Shown here piece by piece: positions 1 to 6,300 of a stretch of DNA of 11,023 nt (within the stretch, counting starts at the first letter, position 1; every line of letters starts with the position of its first letter). Both the position numbers and the translations under genes were made by a program. Origin of the DNA: Deltaproteobacteria bacterium UBA796 (GTDB taxonomy: Bacteria; Myxococcota_A; UBA796); contig DBIS01000033.1 of assembly GCA_002296975.1 (NCBI GenBank), forward strand, positions 1 through 11,023. Direction: 5' to 3'. The notes under the pieces are model-generated. The model searched no databases. It was not told the DNA's origin and saw only the letters and a list, made by a program, of their open reading frames with translations.

Positions 1-104
1 TCGGCATCGGCGTCAGCATCAGCATCAGCATCAGCGTCGGCGTCGGCGTCGGAATCAGCATCTGCGTCAGCGTCGGCATCGCCGTCTGCGTCGGCATCAG
101 CGTC
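1..104 (-). repeat. Hexanucleotide (GCN GAY)n tandem repeat coding for Ala-Asp
   Basis: Read on the minus strand, codons from 104 down to the window edge alternate GAC/GAT with GCC/GCT/GCA, interrupted once by GGC and once by TCC. The period is 6 nt. The third positions vary, so the array is not a fresh slippage product; the mixed codons suggest selection on the protein pattern. The array continues outside the window, so its full length is unknown. Confidence 0.85.
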
Positions 105-389
105 CTCTCCAGCACCGCCAACACCCTCAAGAACGTCAAGCTGAACTTGGCAATCATCTTGGGCGGTGTCATTGCCTTCGGCTTCAGCAGCGTAAGCAGT
201 CCACAGCTCACACTCAGCATCTGCGGCCGCTACGGCGACTTCATCGGCGTCTGCTTCGGCTTTTAGGGCAGCAGCAGCATCGCAAACCTGTGTTGCAAGC
301 GCATCGCACGGAGCAGTCTCTTTCACTTCATCACAGCCGACGGCCACAAGCGCCATCATCAGCGCCAAACTTTGGTATCCCTTGTTCAT
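1..389 (-). CDS. Ala-Asp repeat lipoprotein, 3' truncated by window edge
   Basis: The frame is open from ATG at 387-389 to the window edge (129 complete codons) with no stop. An AAGGA ribosome site lies at 398-402, 8 nt upstream. The N-terminus is a short signal peptide (K3, hydrophobic 8-17) ending in A-V-G-Cys19, a lipobox, so the mature protein is probably lipidated and membrane-anchored. Four further Cys (28, 36, 60, 80) lie in a small acidic Ala-rich region and could form two disulfides. From about residue 96 the chain becomes a strict Asp-Ala alternation, broken only by Gly103 and Ser113, and is still running at the window edge. Such low-complexity acidic stretches are common in lipoproteins of myxobacteria-like deltaproteobacteria, often as linkers to a distal domain. 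No function can be assigned because the C-terminal part is missing. Confidence 0.85.
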   Translation of the reverse strand, partial: MNKGYQSLALMMALVAVGCDEVKETAPCDALATQVCDAAAALKAEADADEVAVAAADAECELWTAYAAEAEGNDTAQDDCQVQLDVLEGVGGAGEDADADADGDADADADADSDADADADADADADADA

Positions 390-510
390 GTCTCAAATCC
401 TTGGTTGAATAAAAATCGTTGGACGTGCCCATGCACATCGCGGTCCGCAGTTTAGTTCGCCCAAGGGCTACCCGCAATAAAAGCCAAGCACTGCCCTACG
501 TTTTCTTGAC

Positions 511-690
511 TTATTGGCCCTCGAGCATTTCTTTGCTCAGCCCCAGCAAGGGCCCGATGACCTCTGAGACCAAAAGCTGCACCATGGCCACCGTCTCAGG
601 AAGATGGGTTTGCACCACCACGACAAAGGCCATCACCGCCCCACATAGGACGAAGATGGCCTTTAAACGATGACTCCGAGCGTATGCCAT
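511..690 (-). CDS. Small single-TM protein (59 aa), coupled to aldehyde dehydrogenase
   Basis: ATG at 688-690 overlaps the TGA of the upstream dehydrogenase (690-692) as TGATG, the classic translational-coupling arrangement. The frame ends at TAA 511-513, giving 59 residues. A short basic N-terminus (R5, H7, R8, K10) is followed by a hydrophobic stretch at about residues 11-27, predicting one inner-membrane segment with the N-terminus in the cytoplasm. A second moderately hydrophobic, amphipathic stretch (about 34-51) ends in a charged tail. No family is recognised. The exact stop/start overlap, same strand and membrane-protein-like composition argue for a real gene, but conservation cannot be judged here. 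Because of the overlap it should be made in step with the dehydrogenase, perhaps as a membrane tether or small accessory subunit; that role is a guess. Confidence 0.6.
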   Translation of the reverse strand: MAYARSHRLKAIFVLCGAVMAFVVVVQTHLPETVAMVQLLVSEVIGPLLGLSKEMLEGQ

Positions 691-2204
691 CAGATATCGA
701 ACTTCACGCCTTGCGCCAAAGGCAGGTCAGTACTCCAGTTCAAGGTGCAAGTCTGTCGACGCATATAGGCTTTCCATGAATCCGATCCAGCCTCGCGGCC
801 ACCGCCAGTTTCTTTCTCGCCACCGAAGGCGCCACCAATCTCAGCACCCGAGGTGCCGATGTTGACATTGGCAATCCCACAGTCAGAGCCATGGGCGGCC
901 AAAAAGCGCTCAGCCCGGCGAAAACTATCGGTGAAAATGGCACTCGAGAGGCCTTGGGGCACATCGTTATGCCACTTGATCGCGTCCTCGATATCTTCGT
1001 ACTCAAAGACATACAGAATCGGAACGAAAAGCTCGTGTTGGACAATCGCCATATCTGGCCGACCCCGAACAACGGTGGGAGTGACATAGTGCCCCGGCCT
1101 ATCGAGCACGGTGCCACCACACAAAATCTCGCCACCTTCGGCCTGAATATCCTTCAAACCCTGGGTGTACATGCTGACCGCGTCGGCGTCGATCAGTGGA
1201 CCCATCAGGGTATCAGCGTGCATTGGGTCGCCGATGGGCACTTTTTTATAGGCTGCCACCAAACGATCGGTAAATTCACCCGCAATGGACTTGTGCAAAA
1301 ACAATCGTCGGGTCGAGGTGCATCGCTGACCTGCGGTGCCCACAGCGCCAAATGCCACACCACGGATGGCCAGGTCCATGTCGGCGTCTGGCTCGACGAT
1401 GATGGCGTTGTTTCCACCAAGCTCAAGCAAGCAACGCCCGAGACGACCTGCGACAACTTGATTGACCCGCTTGCCCATTCGGGTCGAACCGGTCGCGGAG
1501 ATGAGGGGCAAACGTTTGTCTGCGATCATCGTCTCGCCAACATCGGCATCGCCGCCAATAATCAGACCCAACAGCCCAGAAAAGCCGTGCTTCGCCAACA
1601 CCGCATCACACATCCGATGGGTAGCGATGGCCGTCAGCGGAGCCTTGAGAGATGGCTTCCAAATCACAGCGTCTCCAGCCACCAGGGCCACCAAGGCGTT
1701 CCAGGCCCACACCGCATTTGGAAAGTTGAAGGCTGTGATGCAACCGACGACACCGAGGGGGTGCCACTGCTCGTACATCCGGTGCCCAGGACGCTCAGAA
1801 TGCATCGACAAGCCGAAGAGCTGTCGGGACATCCCAACCGCCAAGTCCGCCATATCGATACTCTCTTGGACCTCACCCAGTCCTTCAGAAAGAATCTTTC
1901 CGACCTCAAGGGTCACCAATGCACCCAGGTCATCTTTGTGGGTGCGCATCGCCTCGCCCATCTGCCTGACGATCTCGCCACGCTGAGGGGCTGGAAGCAC
2001 CCGCCACCGCTCGAAAGCCGATTGGGCAGCCGCCACAACTTGCTCATATTCTCCGACCCCAGCCAAACGGACTGAAGCGAGCGCCTCGCCATTTCCTGGA
2101 CTGTATGATGTCACCACTTCGCCGGTATCGCCCGCAATGGCAGCACCCGCCCAGGCGCCAGGGTTGATGTCTTCGATGCCGAGGCGTTGGAGAATATCCT
2201 TCAT
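690..2204 (-). CDS. amaB: ALDH7-family aldehyde dehydrogenase (aminoadipate semialdehyde / P6C dehydrogenase type)
   Basis: This NAD-dependent aldehyde dehydrogenase has 504 aa, the usual family length. Visible landmarks are the oxyanion Asn160 in AFNFP, Lys183 in WKPS for cofactor binding, Glu261 in LELGGN as general base, and catalytic Cys295 in GQRCTS. The sequence follows the ALDH7/antiquitin subfamily almost motif by motif: GEVQE around Glu111, HSERPGHR, Arg294 next to the nucleophile, and GTSGAEIGGAFGGEKETGGG near the C-terminus. Glu111 and Arg294 correspond to human ALDH7A1 residues that bind the aminoadipate end of the substrate. The likely reaction is therefore oxidation of L-2-aminoadipate 6-semialdehyde to 2-aminoadipate in lysine catabolism. 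No lysine aminotransferase or other pathway gene is nearby, so the physiological substrate is inferred. ATG at 2202-2204 is preceded by AAGGAG at 2211-2216. It is followed by an overlapping small membrane-protein gene. Confidence 0.93.
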   Translation of the reverse strand: MKDILQRLGIEDINPGAWAGAAIAGDTGEVVTSYSPGNGEALASVRLAGVGEYEQVVAAAQSAFERWRVLPAPQRGEIVRQMGEAMRTHKDDLGALVTLEVGKILSEGLGEVQESIDMADLAVGMSRQLFGLSMHSERPGHRMYEQWHPLGVVGCITAFNFPNAVWAWNALVALVAGDAVIWKPSLKAPLTAIATHRMCDAVLAKHGFSGLLGLIIGGDADVGETMIADKRLPLISATGSTRMGKRVNQVVAGRLGRCLLELGGNNAIIVEPDADMDLAIRGVAFGAVGTAGQRCTSTRRLFLHKSIAGEFTDRLVAAYKKVPIGDPMHADTLMGPLIDADAVSMYTQGLKDIQAEGGEILCGGTVLDRPGHYVTPTVVRGRPDMAIVQHELFVPILYVFEYEDIEDAIKWHNDVPQGLSSAIFTDSFRRAERFLAAHGSDCGIANVNIGTSGAEIGGAFGGEKETGGGREAGSDSWKAYMRRQTCTLNWSTDLPLAQGVKFDI

Positions 2205-2216
2205 GGGGGGCTCCTT

Positions 2217-2248
2217 CGGGCCTGCGCGGCCCGTGGTGGTGGGTCCGC
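2217..2248 (-). promoter_or_regulatory. Two mutually exclusive hairpins in the dehydrogenase 5' leader
   Basis: A perfect stem CGGGCC/GGCCCG (2217-2222 with 2228-2233, 5-nt loop) directly abuts the AAGGAG ribosome site at 2211-2216. The segment 2226-2232 can instead pair with 2241-2248 (GCGGCCC with GGGTCCGC, one bulged base, 8-nt loop). The two stems share bases and cannot form together. This could be a small leader switch or simply a GC-rich operator; chance is not excluded. Confidence 0.3.
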
Positions 2249-2299
2249 GGCCTAACCCGGTCGGATAGGGACAGGCTAAGAGTCATTTGGAGGAGCCTT

Positions 2300-3307
2300 A
2301 TGCTGGCCTTATCTTTACTGACCGCGATCGCCTTTGGACAAGAGGCCATCAAGCTTGAAGTCGTGCACTCGGTCCACGCACCAAAACGTCCCGCGCTCAT
2401 CGTATTGCCACAAATCGACGCCACCTCATTGCAGATCGACCTGCAATGCTCCACAGCCGAAGCACACTTTATGGGGCCAGCCAAACGCGGTGCTAAAATT
2501 CGCCTGGAAATCCCAGTGGCTGTTGGGGTGCACACCTGTACAGGCCAGCTTGACGGTCAATTCGCAGATGGCACCACCGGCAGCATGCCACTAAATTTTC
2601 AAGTCGCAGTTGCGAACCCAATCGCGATGCAGGTCTCAATGGCAGACCTCGATTTAGAAGCCCACACGCTACGGGTGCACCTCAACCAAGCGGTGGCTCG
2701 AATTGACCTCGCCATCTTTGGAGAAACCGGCGCTCAGATCGGAGTGAGCCGCATTGACGCCGTCAACCAAAGTCCAGCCAAGTTGAAGTGGACCGCCGAC
2801 ACTGACACGGTCCTCCGCATACAAATCACAGCCACTGGGACATCGGGCATGTCCACCACCTTAGACCTATTTCCTTGGCGATTTAGAGTCCCTCACGAGG
2901 AGTTAATATTTCCCAGCGGGTCCAGCGAAATACCAAGGAGTGAACGACATAAACTCGAATCAACATACTTGAAAATAGCTGGCACTATAGCCAAAATATC
3001 AAGCCAAAATCTCGGCTTTGAGATGCCCATCTCCCTTTATGTCGCCGGATACACCGACACAGTCGGAAACAAAGTCAACAACCGTAGGCTGTCCGAGCGC
3101 CGCGCCGCCGCCTTGGCCCGATGGTTCCGCCTTAAGGGCTTCCCCTACCCCATTCATTACCAGGGATTTGGAGAGAGCGCACTCGCTGTACCCACCGCCG
3201 ATGAAACCCCAGAAGCCGCCAACCGCCGTGCCCTGTACATCATCGCAGCGGACACCCCGCCGGTGTCTTCAGATTTACCCTTGAGCCACTGGCAGCTCGC
3301 TCGGTGA
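2300..3307 (+). CDS. Exported OmpA-family C-terminal domain protein
   Basis: The protein has 335 aa. ATG at 2300 is preceded by GGAGGAG at 2288-2294. A hydrophobic N-terminus (residues 2-12) resembles a short signal peptide with cleavage near Gly13-Gln14, although it lacks the usual basic n-region. Residues about 20-190 are rich in short beta-like stretches with two Cys (50 and 80) that could form a disulfide; I recognise no family there. Residues about 200-316 are an OmpA-like peptidoglycan-binding domain: GYTDTVGN with Asp253, LSERRA with Arg268, GFGE at 289-292 and NRRALYI at 308-314. Asp253 and Arg268 have the 15-residue spacing of the diaminopimelate-binding Asp/Arg pair of OmpA proteins. 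It probably binds the cell wall from the periplasm. There is no beta-barrel, so it is not a porin. Its last 33 bp overlap the end of the convergent propeller gene. Confidence 0.88.
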   Translation: MLALSLLTAIAFGQEAIKLEVVHSVHAPKRPALIVLPQIDATSLQIDLQCSTAEAHFMGPAKRGAKIRLEIPVAVGVHTCTGQLDGQFADGTTGSMPLNFQVAVANPIAMQVSMADLDLEAHTLRVHLNQAVARIDLAIFGETGAQIGVSRIDAVNQSPAKLKWTADTDTVLRIQITATGTSGMSTTLDLFPWRFRVPHEELIFPSGSSEIPRSERHKLESTYLKIAGTIAKISSQNLGFEMPISLYVAGYTDTVGNKVNNRRLSERRAAALARWFRLKGFPYPIHYQGFGESALAVPTADETPEAANRRALYIIAADTPPVSSDLPLSHWQLAR

Positions 3308-4468
3308 AAACACAGCGAAATCCCCTGGCACCATGACATCCGTCCGTGGGCTTTCATCGTCGATATTGACCATGCAAATGTGGGCGGTGGAGTGTGCGCC
3401 ATTTCTGTTTGGGTTCGGGTGCGAAGAAAATACCAGCCGGCTGCCATCCGAAGAAAACGGTGTGTGCCCAACTGCAAACTGCTCAAAAAAGTGCAGGAAG
3501 AACTTTTGGTCCAAGCTCGGGAAGAAGGAACTCAAGGTGCGCGAGGCTGTGCCATCGACCGGCTGCCATGACCATTCCATCTGTGCTGGGCCACGACCCC
3601 GGGTAACCACCGCCAAACCGTTGGACTTGGGAGACCAAAAAAAGGCGATGACGCCTTTCTCGCTAAGGCGTCGGACCCGGCAATCCTCTAGGTCAACGAC
3701 CCATAAGCCTTGATAGGGCTGCCTGTTCCCAGGAGGCGCACCGCTGAAGGCCAAATAGCGACCATCCGGTGAGGCCACCAGGGCGACCAAACCCTCAACT
3801 GCCGTGATGCCCTCCACCCGAGAACCGGCCCAGTCCGATACACACAAGACCCCATGGGAGGCGTCTCTCCCCACAAATATCGCTTGCTTGTCTACGACCA
3901 ATGGGGTGCAGAAATTACCGGGCGATTTGCTAAACAGCGCATCTGGCGCTCCGCCCGTAACATCCCGCAACACCAGGCGAGTGTCTCCTGCTGAGCCACT
4001 GTGAATCAACAAGCGCTCGCCGTCGGTGGTCCAAGAAAAGAACAAGGGGACGCCCTCTTCGACCAGCCGATATTCACCCACGCGCCCGACGGTGCACAGG
4101 CCCAAAGACAAGTGATCGTCTTCTTGGGAGACGACCGCCACCCTTGTGGAGTCCGGTGACCATTGTGAATAAATCGGAATACCCTCGGCCAACACCGCCA
4201 AACGCTGCTCCTCTACCCCGTCGACCTCCATCACTGAGAGCCACACCTTGCCATCGCCATCAGGACCGACTCGGGTTTGAAAACAGGACAGCCATTTCCC
4301 GTTCGGAGACCAGCACGGCCACTGGCTGTGGTCACGACTCTCCAGCACCCCCCACGGTGTACGTGCCCCGGGGCCCTCCCCGAAGGTGATCTGCTTGTGT
4401 TCGCCCCGAGAAGCGCTCATGGTCCATATTTGGCGGTCCCCCCCGACAAATGCGAACACATCTCCCAT
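3275..4468 (-). CDS. PD40/TolB-like beta-propeller protein
   Basis: The preferred start is ATG 4466-4468, which overlaps the upstream TGA (4468-4470) as TGATG and gives 397 aa. An in-frame ATG at 4504 would add 12 residues and overlap the upstream gene by 37 bp. The chain is built of repeats of the PD40 type (W/F-SPDG-x-x-L/V-A/V-F): WPCWSPNGKWL at 50-60, WSPDSTRVAVVS at 103-114, WTTDGERLL at 146-154, SPDGRYLAFSG at 233-243, WSPKSNGLAV at 278-287 and FSSDGSRLVFSS at 338-349, plus an N-terminal half-blade at residues 4-18. About six or seven blades are expected. A stretch near 315-340 (FFPSLD, FFEQFAVGH) resembles a signature I recall from cytoplasmic TolB-like proteins. No signal peptide is seen, so a cytoplasmic scaffold or sensor role is more likely than periplasmic TolB. 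It is last in a TetR / membrane-protein / propeller operon. Confidence 0.8.
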   Translation of the reverse strand: MGDVFAFVGGDRQIWTMSASRGEHKQITFGEGPGARTPWGVLESRDHSQWPCWSPNGKWLSCFQTRVGPDGDGKVWLSVMEVDGVEEQRLAVLAEGIPIYSQWSPDSTRVAVVSQEDDHLSLGLCTVGRVGEYRLVEEGVPLFFSWTTDGERLLIHSGSAGDTRLVLRDVTGGAPDALFSKSPGNFCTPLVVDKQAIFVGRDASHGVLCVSDWAGSRVEGITAVEGLVALVASPDGRYLAFSGAPPGNRQPYQGLWVVDLEDCRVRRLSEKGVIAFFWSPKSNGLAVVTRGRGPAQMEWSWQPVDGTASRTLSSFFPSLDQKFFLHFFEQFAVGHTPFSSDGSRLVFSSHPNPNRNGAHSTAHICMVNIDDESPRTDVMVPGDFAVFSPSELPVAQG

Positions 4469-4872
4469 CACAGCGCAAATCCAAAGAGCCGTGCGGCCAC
4501 CCAAAGCTGAACGCTGATGGCCACAAAAGGCATCACCAACCCAATTTTTGGTGAGGGCCGAGTCGAGACCAACCCCTCACGGTCTCGATCGAGTTCCTCA
4601 GCAAGCTCGTCCTTTAGCGCACGGGGAAGAGACTGCTCTCTGGCTGAAAAGCAATAGGCCATCGCCGTGTCATGATTGGCTCCGAAAGTGGCCAACGCCA
4701 ACCCCGTCCCAAAAGCGGCCATCGCAGCGGTCAAGCCAGAGCCCCCGACGAAAGTGGAATACAACGCATAAAACAGAAGGCCAACCCCCGTGATCAACAA
4801 AGGGGCCCCAAGCCACCGCAAGCGGGCATGCCGAACGGCAAAAGTCACATTTTCGGTCATCGCTCTACTCAT
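4468..4872 (-). CDS. Three-TM membrane protein of unknown function
   Basis: The protein has 134 aa and three clear hydrophobic segments at about residues 20-41, 47-64 and 109-131. The basic N-terminus (RHARLR, 14-19) places it in the cytoplasm. The charged stretch at 78-108, rich in Glu, Asp and Arg, would then be a cytoplasmic loop between TM2 and TM3. No family is recognised. ATG at 4870-4872 overlaps the TetR stop by 8 bp (ATGAGTAG); a second ATG at 4858-4860, just after that stop, is an alternative start. Its own TGA overlaps the propeller gene start. The gapless arrangement indicates one transcript with the regulator and the propeller, and suggests the cytoplasmic loop could contact the propeller. 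That contact is an inference. Confidence 0.72.
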   Translation of the reverse strand: MSRAMTENVTFAVRHARLRWLGAPLLITGVGLLFYALYSTFVGGSGLTAAMAAFGTGLALATFGANHDTAMAYCFSAREQSLPRALKDELAEELDRDREGLVSTRPSPKIGLVMPFVAISVQLWVAARLFGFAL

Positions 4873-5467
4873 CTCCGGGCACCATCAGGCCCTTCAGTAA
4901 CAAAGAAATTCCATCGGTGGACAAACGCTTCACATCGGGCCGAATACCAACCGCAGCCTGGCCAGCCAGGCCATCGACAAAAGCCTTGAGCATCAATGCG
5001 GTCGCCGTCGGGTCAAGGTCCCGAAAATGACCTGAGGCCACCCCCTGGGCGACCAGCACACTCACATCCTTTACAAACCGCTCATGAATCTGAGTGACCC
5101 GTGCGCGAATCTCATCGTCCCGAATGGCCATCTCGTTCATGATCATAAAAAACCGCGGAGGGCTTTTTAGCCCCGCAAAATAGTCCAGGTACCGCACCCC
5201 GACCTCGATCAGCTTTTGGGCTGCAGAACGTGGATCACGCTTCGCCGACTCCAAAAATGTGACGGTATGCTCATGGGCCTCGTCGACCAAAGCATTGAAC
5301 AAGCCCCGCTTGGACTCAAAGTGTAGGTAGACTGTGCCTTTTGATATCTGCGCACGCTTGGCTACATCCTCCATACGGGTGTTCAGATAGCCACGCTCTA
5401 CAAATAGCGATCGGGCTGCCCGCATGATCTGAATGCGGCGCTGGGCTTGGGGTAAATGGCGAGTCAT
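4865..5467 (-). CDS. TetR/AcrR-family transcriptional regulator
   Basis: The protein has 200 aa, typical for the family. The N-terminal DNA-binding domain spans about residues 10-57, with the conserved pattern of helix 1 (IMRAARSLFVERGY), then MEDVAKRAQISKGTVYLHFESKRGLF, where SKGTVYLHF (42-50) is the recognition helix and following Tyr/His/Phe triad. The C-terminal half (about 60-195) is the helical ligand-binding and dimerisation domain, which is variable, so the ligand cannot be read. ATG at 5465-5467 gives the normal short lead before helix 1. No convincing ribosome site precedes it. It heads an overlapping operon and is divergent from an exported START-like protein, with an inverted repeat in the gap. 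Autorepression and control of the divergent gene are therefore likely. Confidence 0.92.
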   Translation of the reverse strand: MTRHLPQAQRRIQIMRAARSLFVERGYLNTRMEDVAKRAQISKGTVYLHFESKRGLFNALVDEAHEHTVTFLESAKRDPRSAAQKLIEVGVRYLDYFAGLKSPPRFFMIMNEMAIRDDEIRARVTQIHERFVKDVSVLVAQGVASGHFRDLDPTATALMLKAFVDGLAGQAAVGIRPDVKRLSTDGISLLLKGLMVPGDE

Positions 5468-5486
5468 TCGGTTGAGATGGTGACAC

Positions 5487-5508
5487 GGCTTGGGTGACTC
5501 AGCAAGCC
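5487..5508. promoter_or_regulatory. Inverted repeat, candidate TetR operator
   Basis: GGCTTG (5487-5492) and CAAGCC (5503-5508) form perfect 6-bp arms around a 10-bp spacer. They lie in the 86-bp gap between the TetR start (5467) and the preferred GTG of the divergent gene (5554). TetR-family dimers commonly bind such dyads in their own divergent promoter. The arm length alone does not exclude chance. Confidence 0.4.
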
Positions 5509-5553
5509 AGCCCAGCCACTACCGTGCTATCAACACACAGGTGGAGGTGTTCT

Positions 5554-6300
5554 GTGTGGCTGATTTTGAGTTCACTTATCGCTACAGCAACCCCCTTCAC
5601 CCCCACGACCCTCACGGCGCACCTCGCCGATATTCGCACAGAGCGTTTGGCCCAGTCGGCACCCACCCCCACGACTGCAGAGGTTCGACGGGCCTTCGCG
5701 GGTGAAATCGTCGCCGGGGTTGAAATCGTCCAGAACATCAAGGCTGGAAAGGGCTACGCCATTGCTGTGCTGAACATCGCCGCCAAAGACATCTGGCGAG
5801 GCATCACCGATGAAGACCACCACGCCGGACCCTTGATGATCGATGTGTCCAAGACCGTCGATGGCATACCGCGACGAGACCACCACACGCTGTTTCAATA
5901 CCTCGCCATCCCTTTCTTTTCGGACCGCTGGTGGTTGGTCTTGCAAGACTTCAACGAAGCGCTCTTTCGCACCAGTGGCGGAAAAGTCTGGGAGGTGGCC
6001 TGGACCGACCGACTTCAGGACCAAGCCTTTATCGACACCCTTGACCCGGCATTAATCGATGACGGCATCCCGATTCTTTGGGCCAATGGCGCTTGGCTTT
6101 TGGTGGACCTGGGCGATGGCCGAACCTTTATGGAGTACCACACTTGGAGTCACCCAGGTGGGCGCGCCCCAGTGGGGCCCATGACCCTCTTCGCCGCGCG
6201 GTCAGTCAAAAGCAATCTTGAGGCGATGGTGGCCTTTTCCAAAGGTCACGCCAAAACATGCCCGGCAAGCTTCGTGAAACCTGACGGCACGCCCCTGTAG
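5554..6300 (+). CDS. Exported START/SRPBCC-like protein
   Basis: I prefer GTG 5554-5556 as the start, because GGAGG at 5543-5547 sits 6 nt upstream and the resulting 248-aa protein begins with a hydrophobic signal-peptide-like stretch (WLILSSLIATATP). An upstream in-frame GTG at 5494 has no ribosome site and would put 20 polar residues before it. After the signal, residues about 45-235 resemble the START/SRPBCC fold: an early IWRGITDE turn (80-87), a central FQYLAIPFFSDRWW segment (114-127), and a late HPGGRAP loop (200-206) followed by a helix with ARSVKSNLEAM. Members of this fold bind lipids or other hydrophobic ligands in a cavity. The protein is probably periplasmic. It is divergent from a TetR operon and ends exactly one base before the convergent radical SAM stop codon. 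The family assignment rests on pattern memory only. Confidence 0.65.
   Translation: MWLILSSLIATATPFTPTTLTAHLADIRTERLAQSAPTPTTAEVRRAFAGEIVAGVEIVQNIKAGKGYAIAVLNIAAKDIWRGITDEDHHAGPLMIDVSKTVDGIPRRDHHTLFQYLAIPFFSDRWWLVLQDFNEALFRTSGGKVWEVAWTDRLQDQAFIDTLDPALIDDGIPILWANGAWLLVDLGDGRTFMEYHTWSHPGGRAPVGPMTLFAARSVKSNLEAMVAFSKGHAKTCPASFVKPDGTPL

Noticed and set aside
1..104. CRISPR or non-coding tandem array
   Set aside because: The period is 6 nt with no spacers, and the array is in frame with a lipoprotein gene as Ala-Asp codons.
423..440. GTGCCCATGCAC palindrome between the lipoprotein and the small membrane protein as a terminator
   Set aside because: The arms are only 4 bp and no T-run follows on either strand at the right distance.
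419..673. Plus-strand frame of 84 codons
   Set aside because: It is antisense to the coupled 59-aa membrane protein, starts without a ribosome site and has a composition unlike a folded protein.
891..2075. Long plus-strand open frame (394 codons) inside the dehydrogenase
   Set aside because: It is antisense to an unmistakable ALDH7 gene, has no ribosome site, and its translation matches no family; it arises from codon bias in the real gene.
4469..4504. Upstream start of the propeller protein (12 extra residues)
   Set aside because: It needs a 37-bp overlap with the membrane-protein gene, while ATG 4466-4468 makes a TGATG coupling and begins directly at the first blade; the longer form is not excluded.
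5494..5553. Longer N-terminus of the START-like protein from an upstream GTG
   Set aside because: No ribosome site precedes it, and it would bury the signal-peptide-like stretch behind 20 polar residues; GTG 5554 has GGAGG 6 nt upstream.
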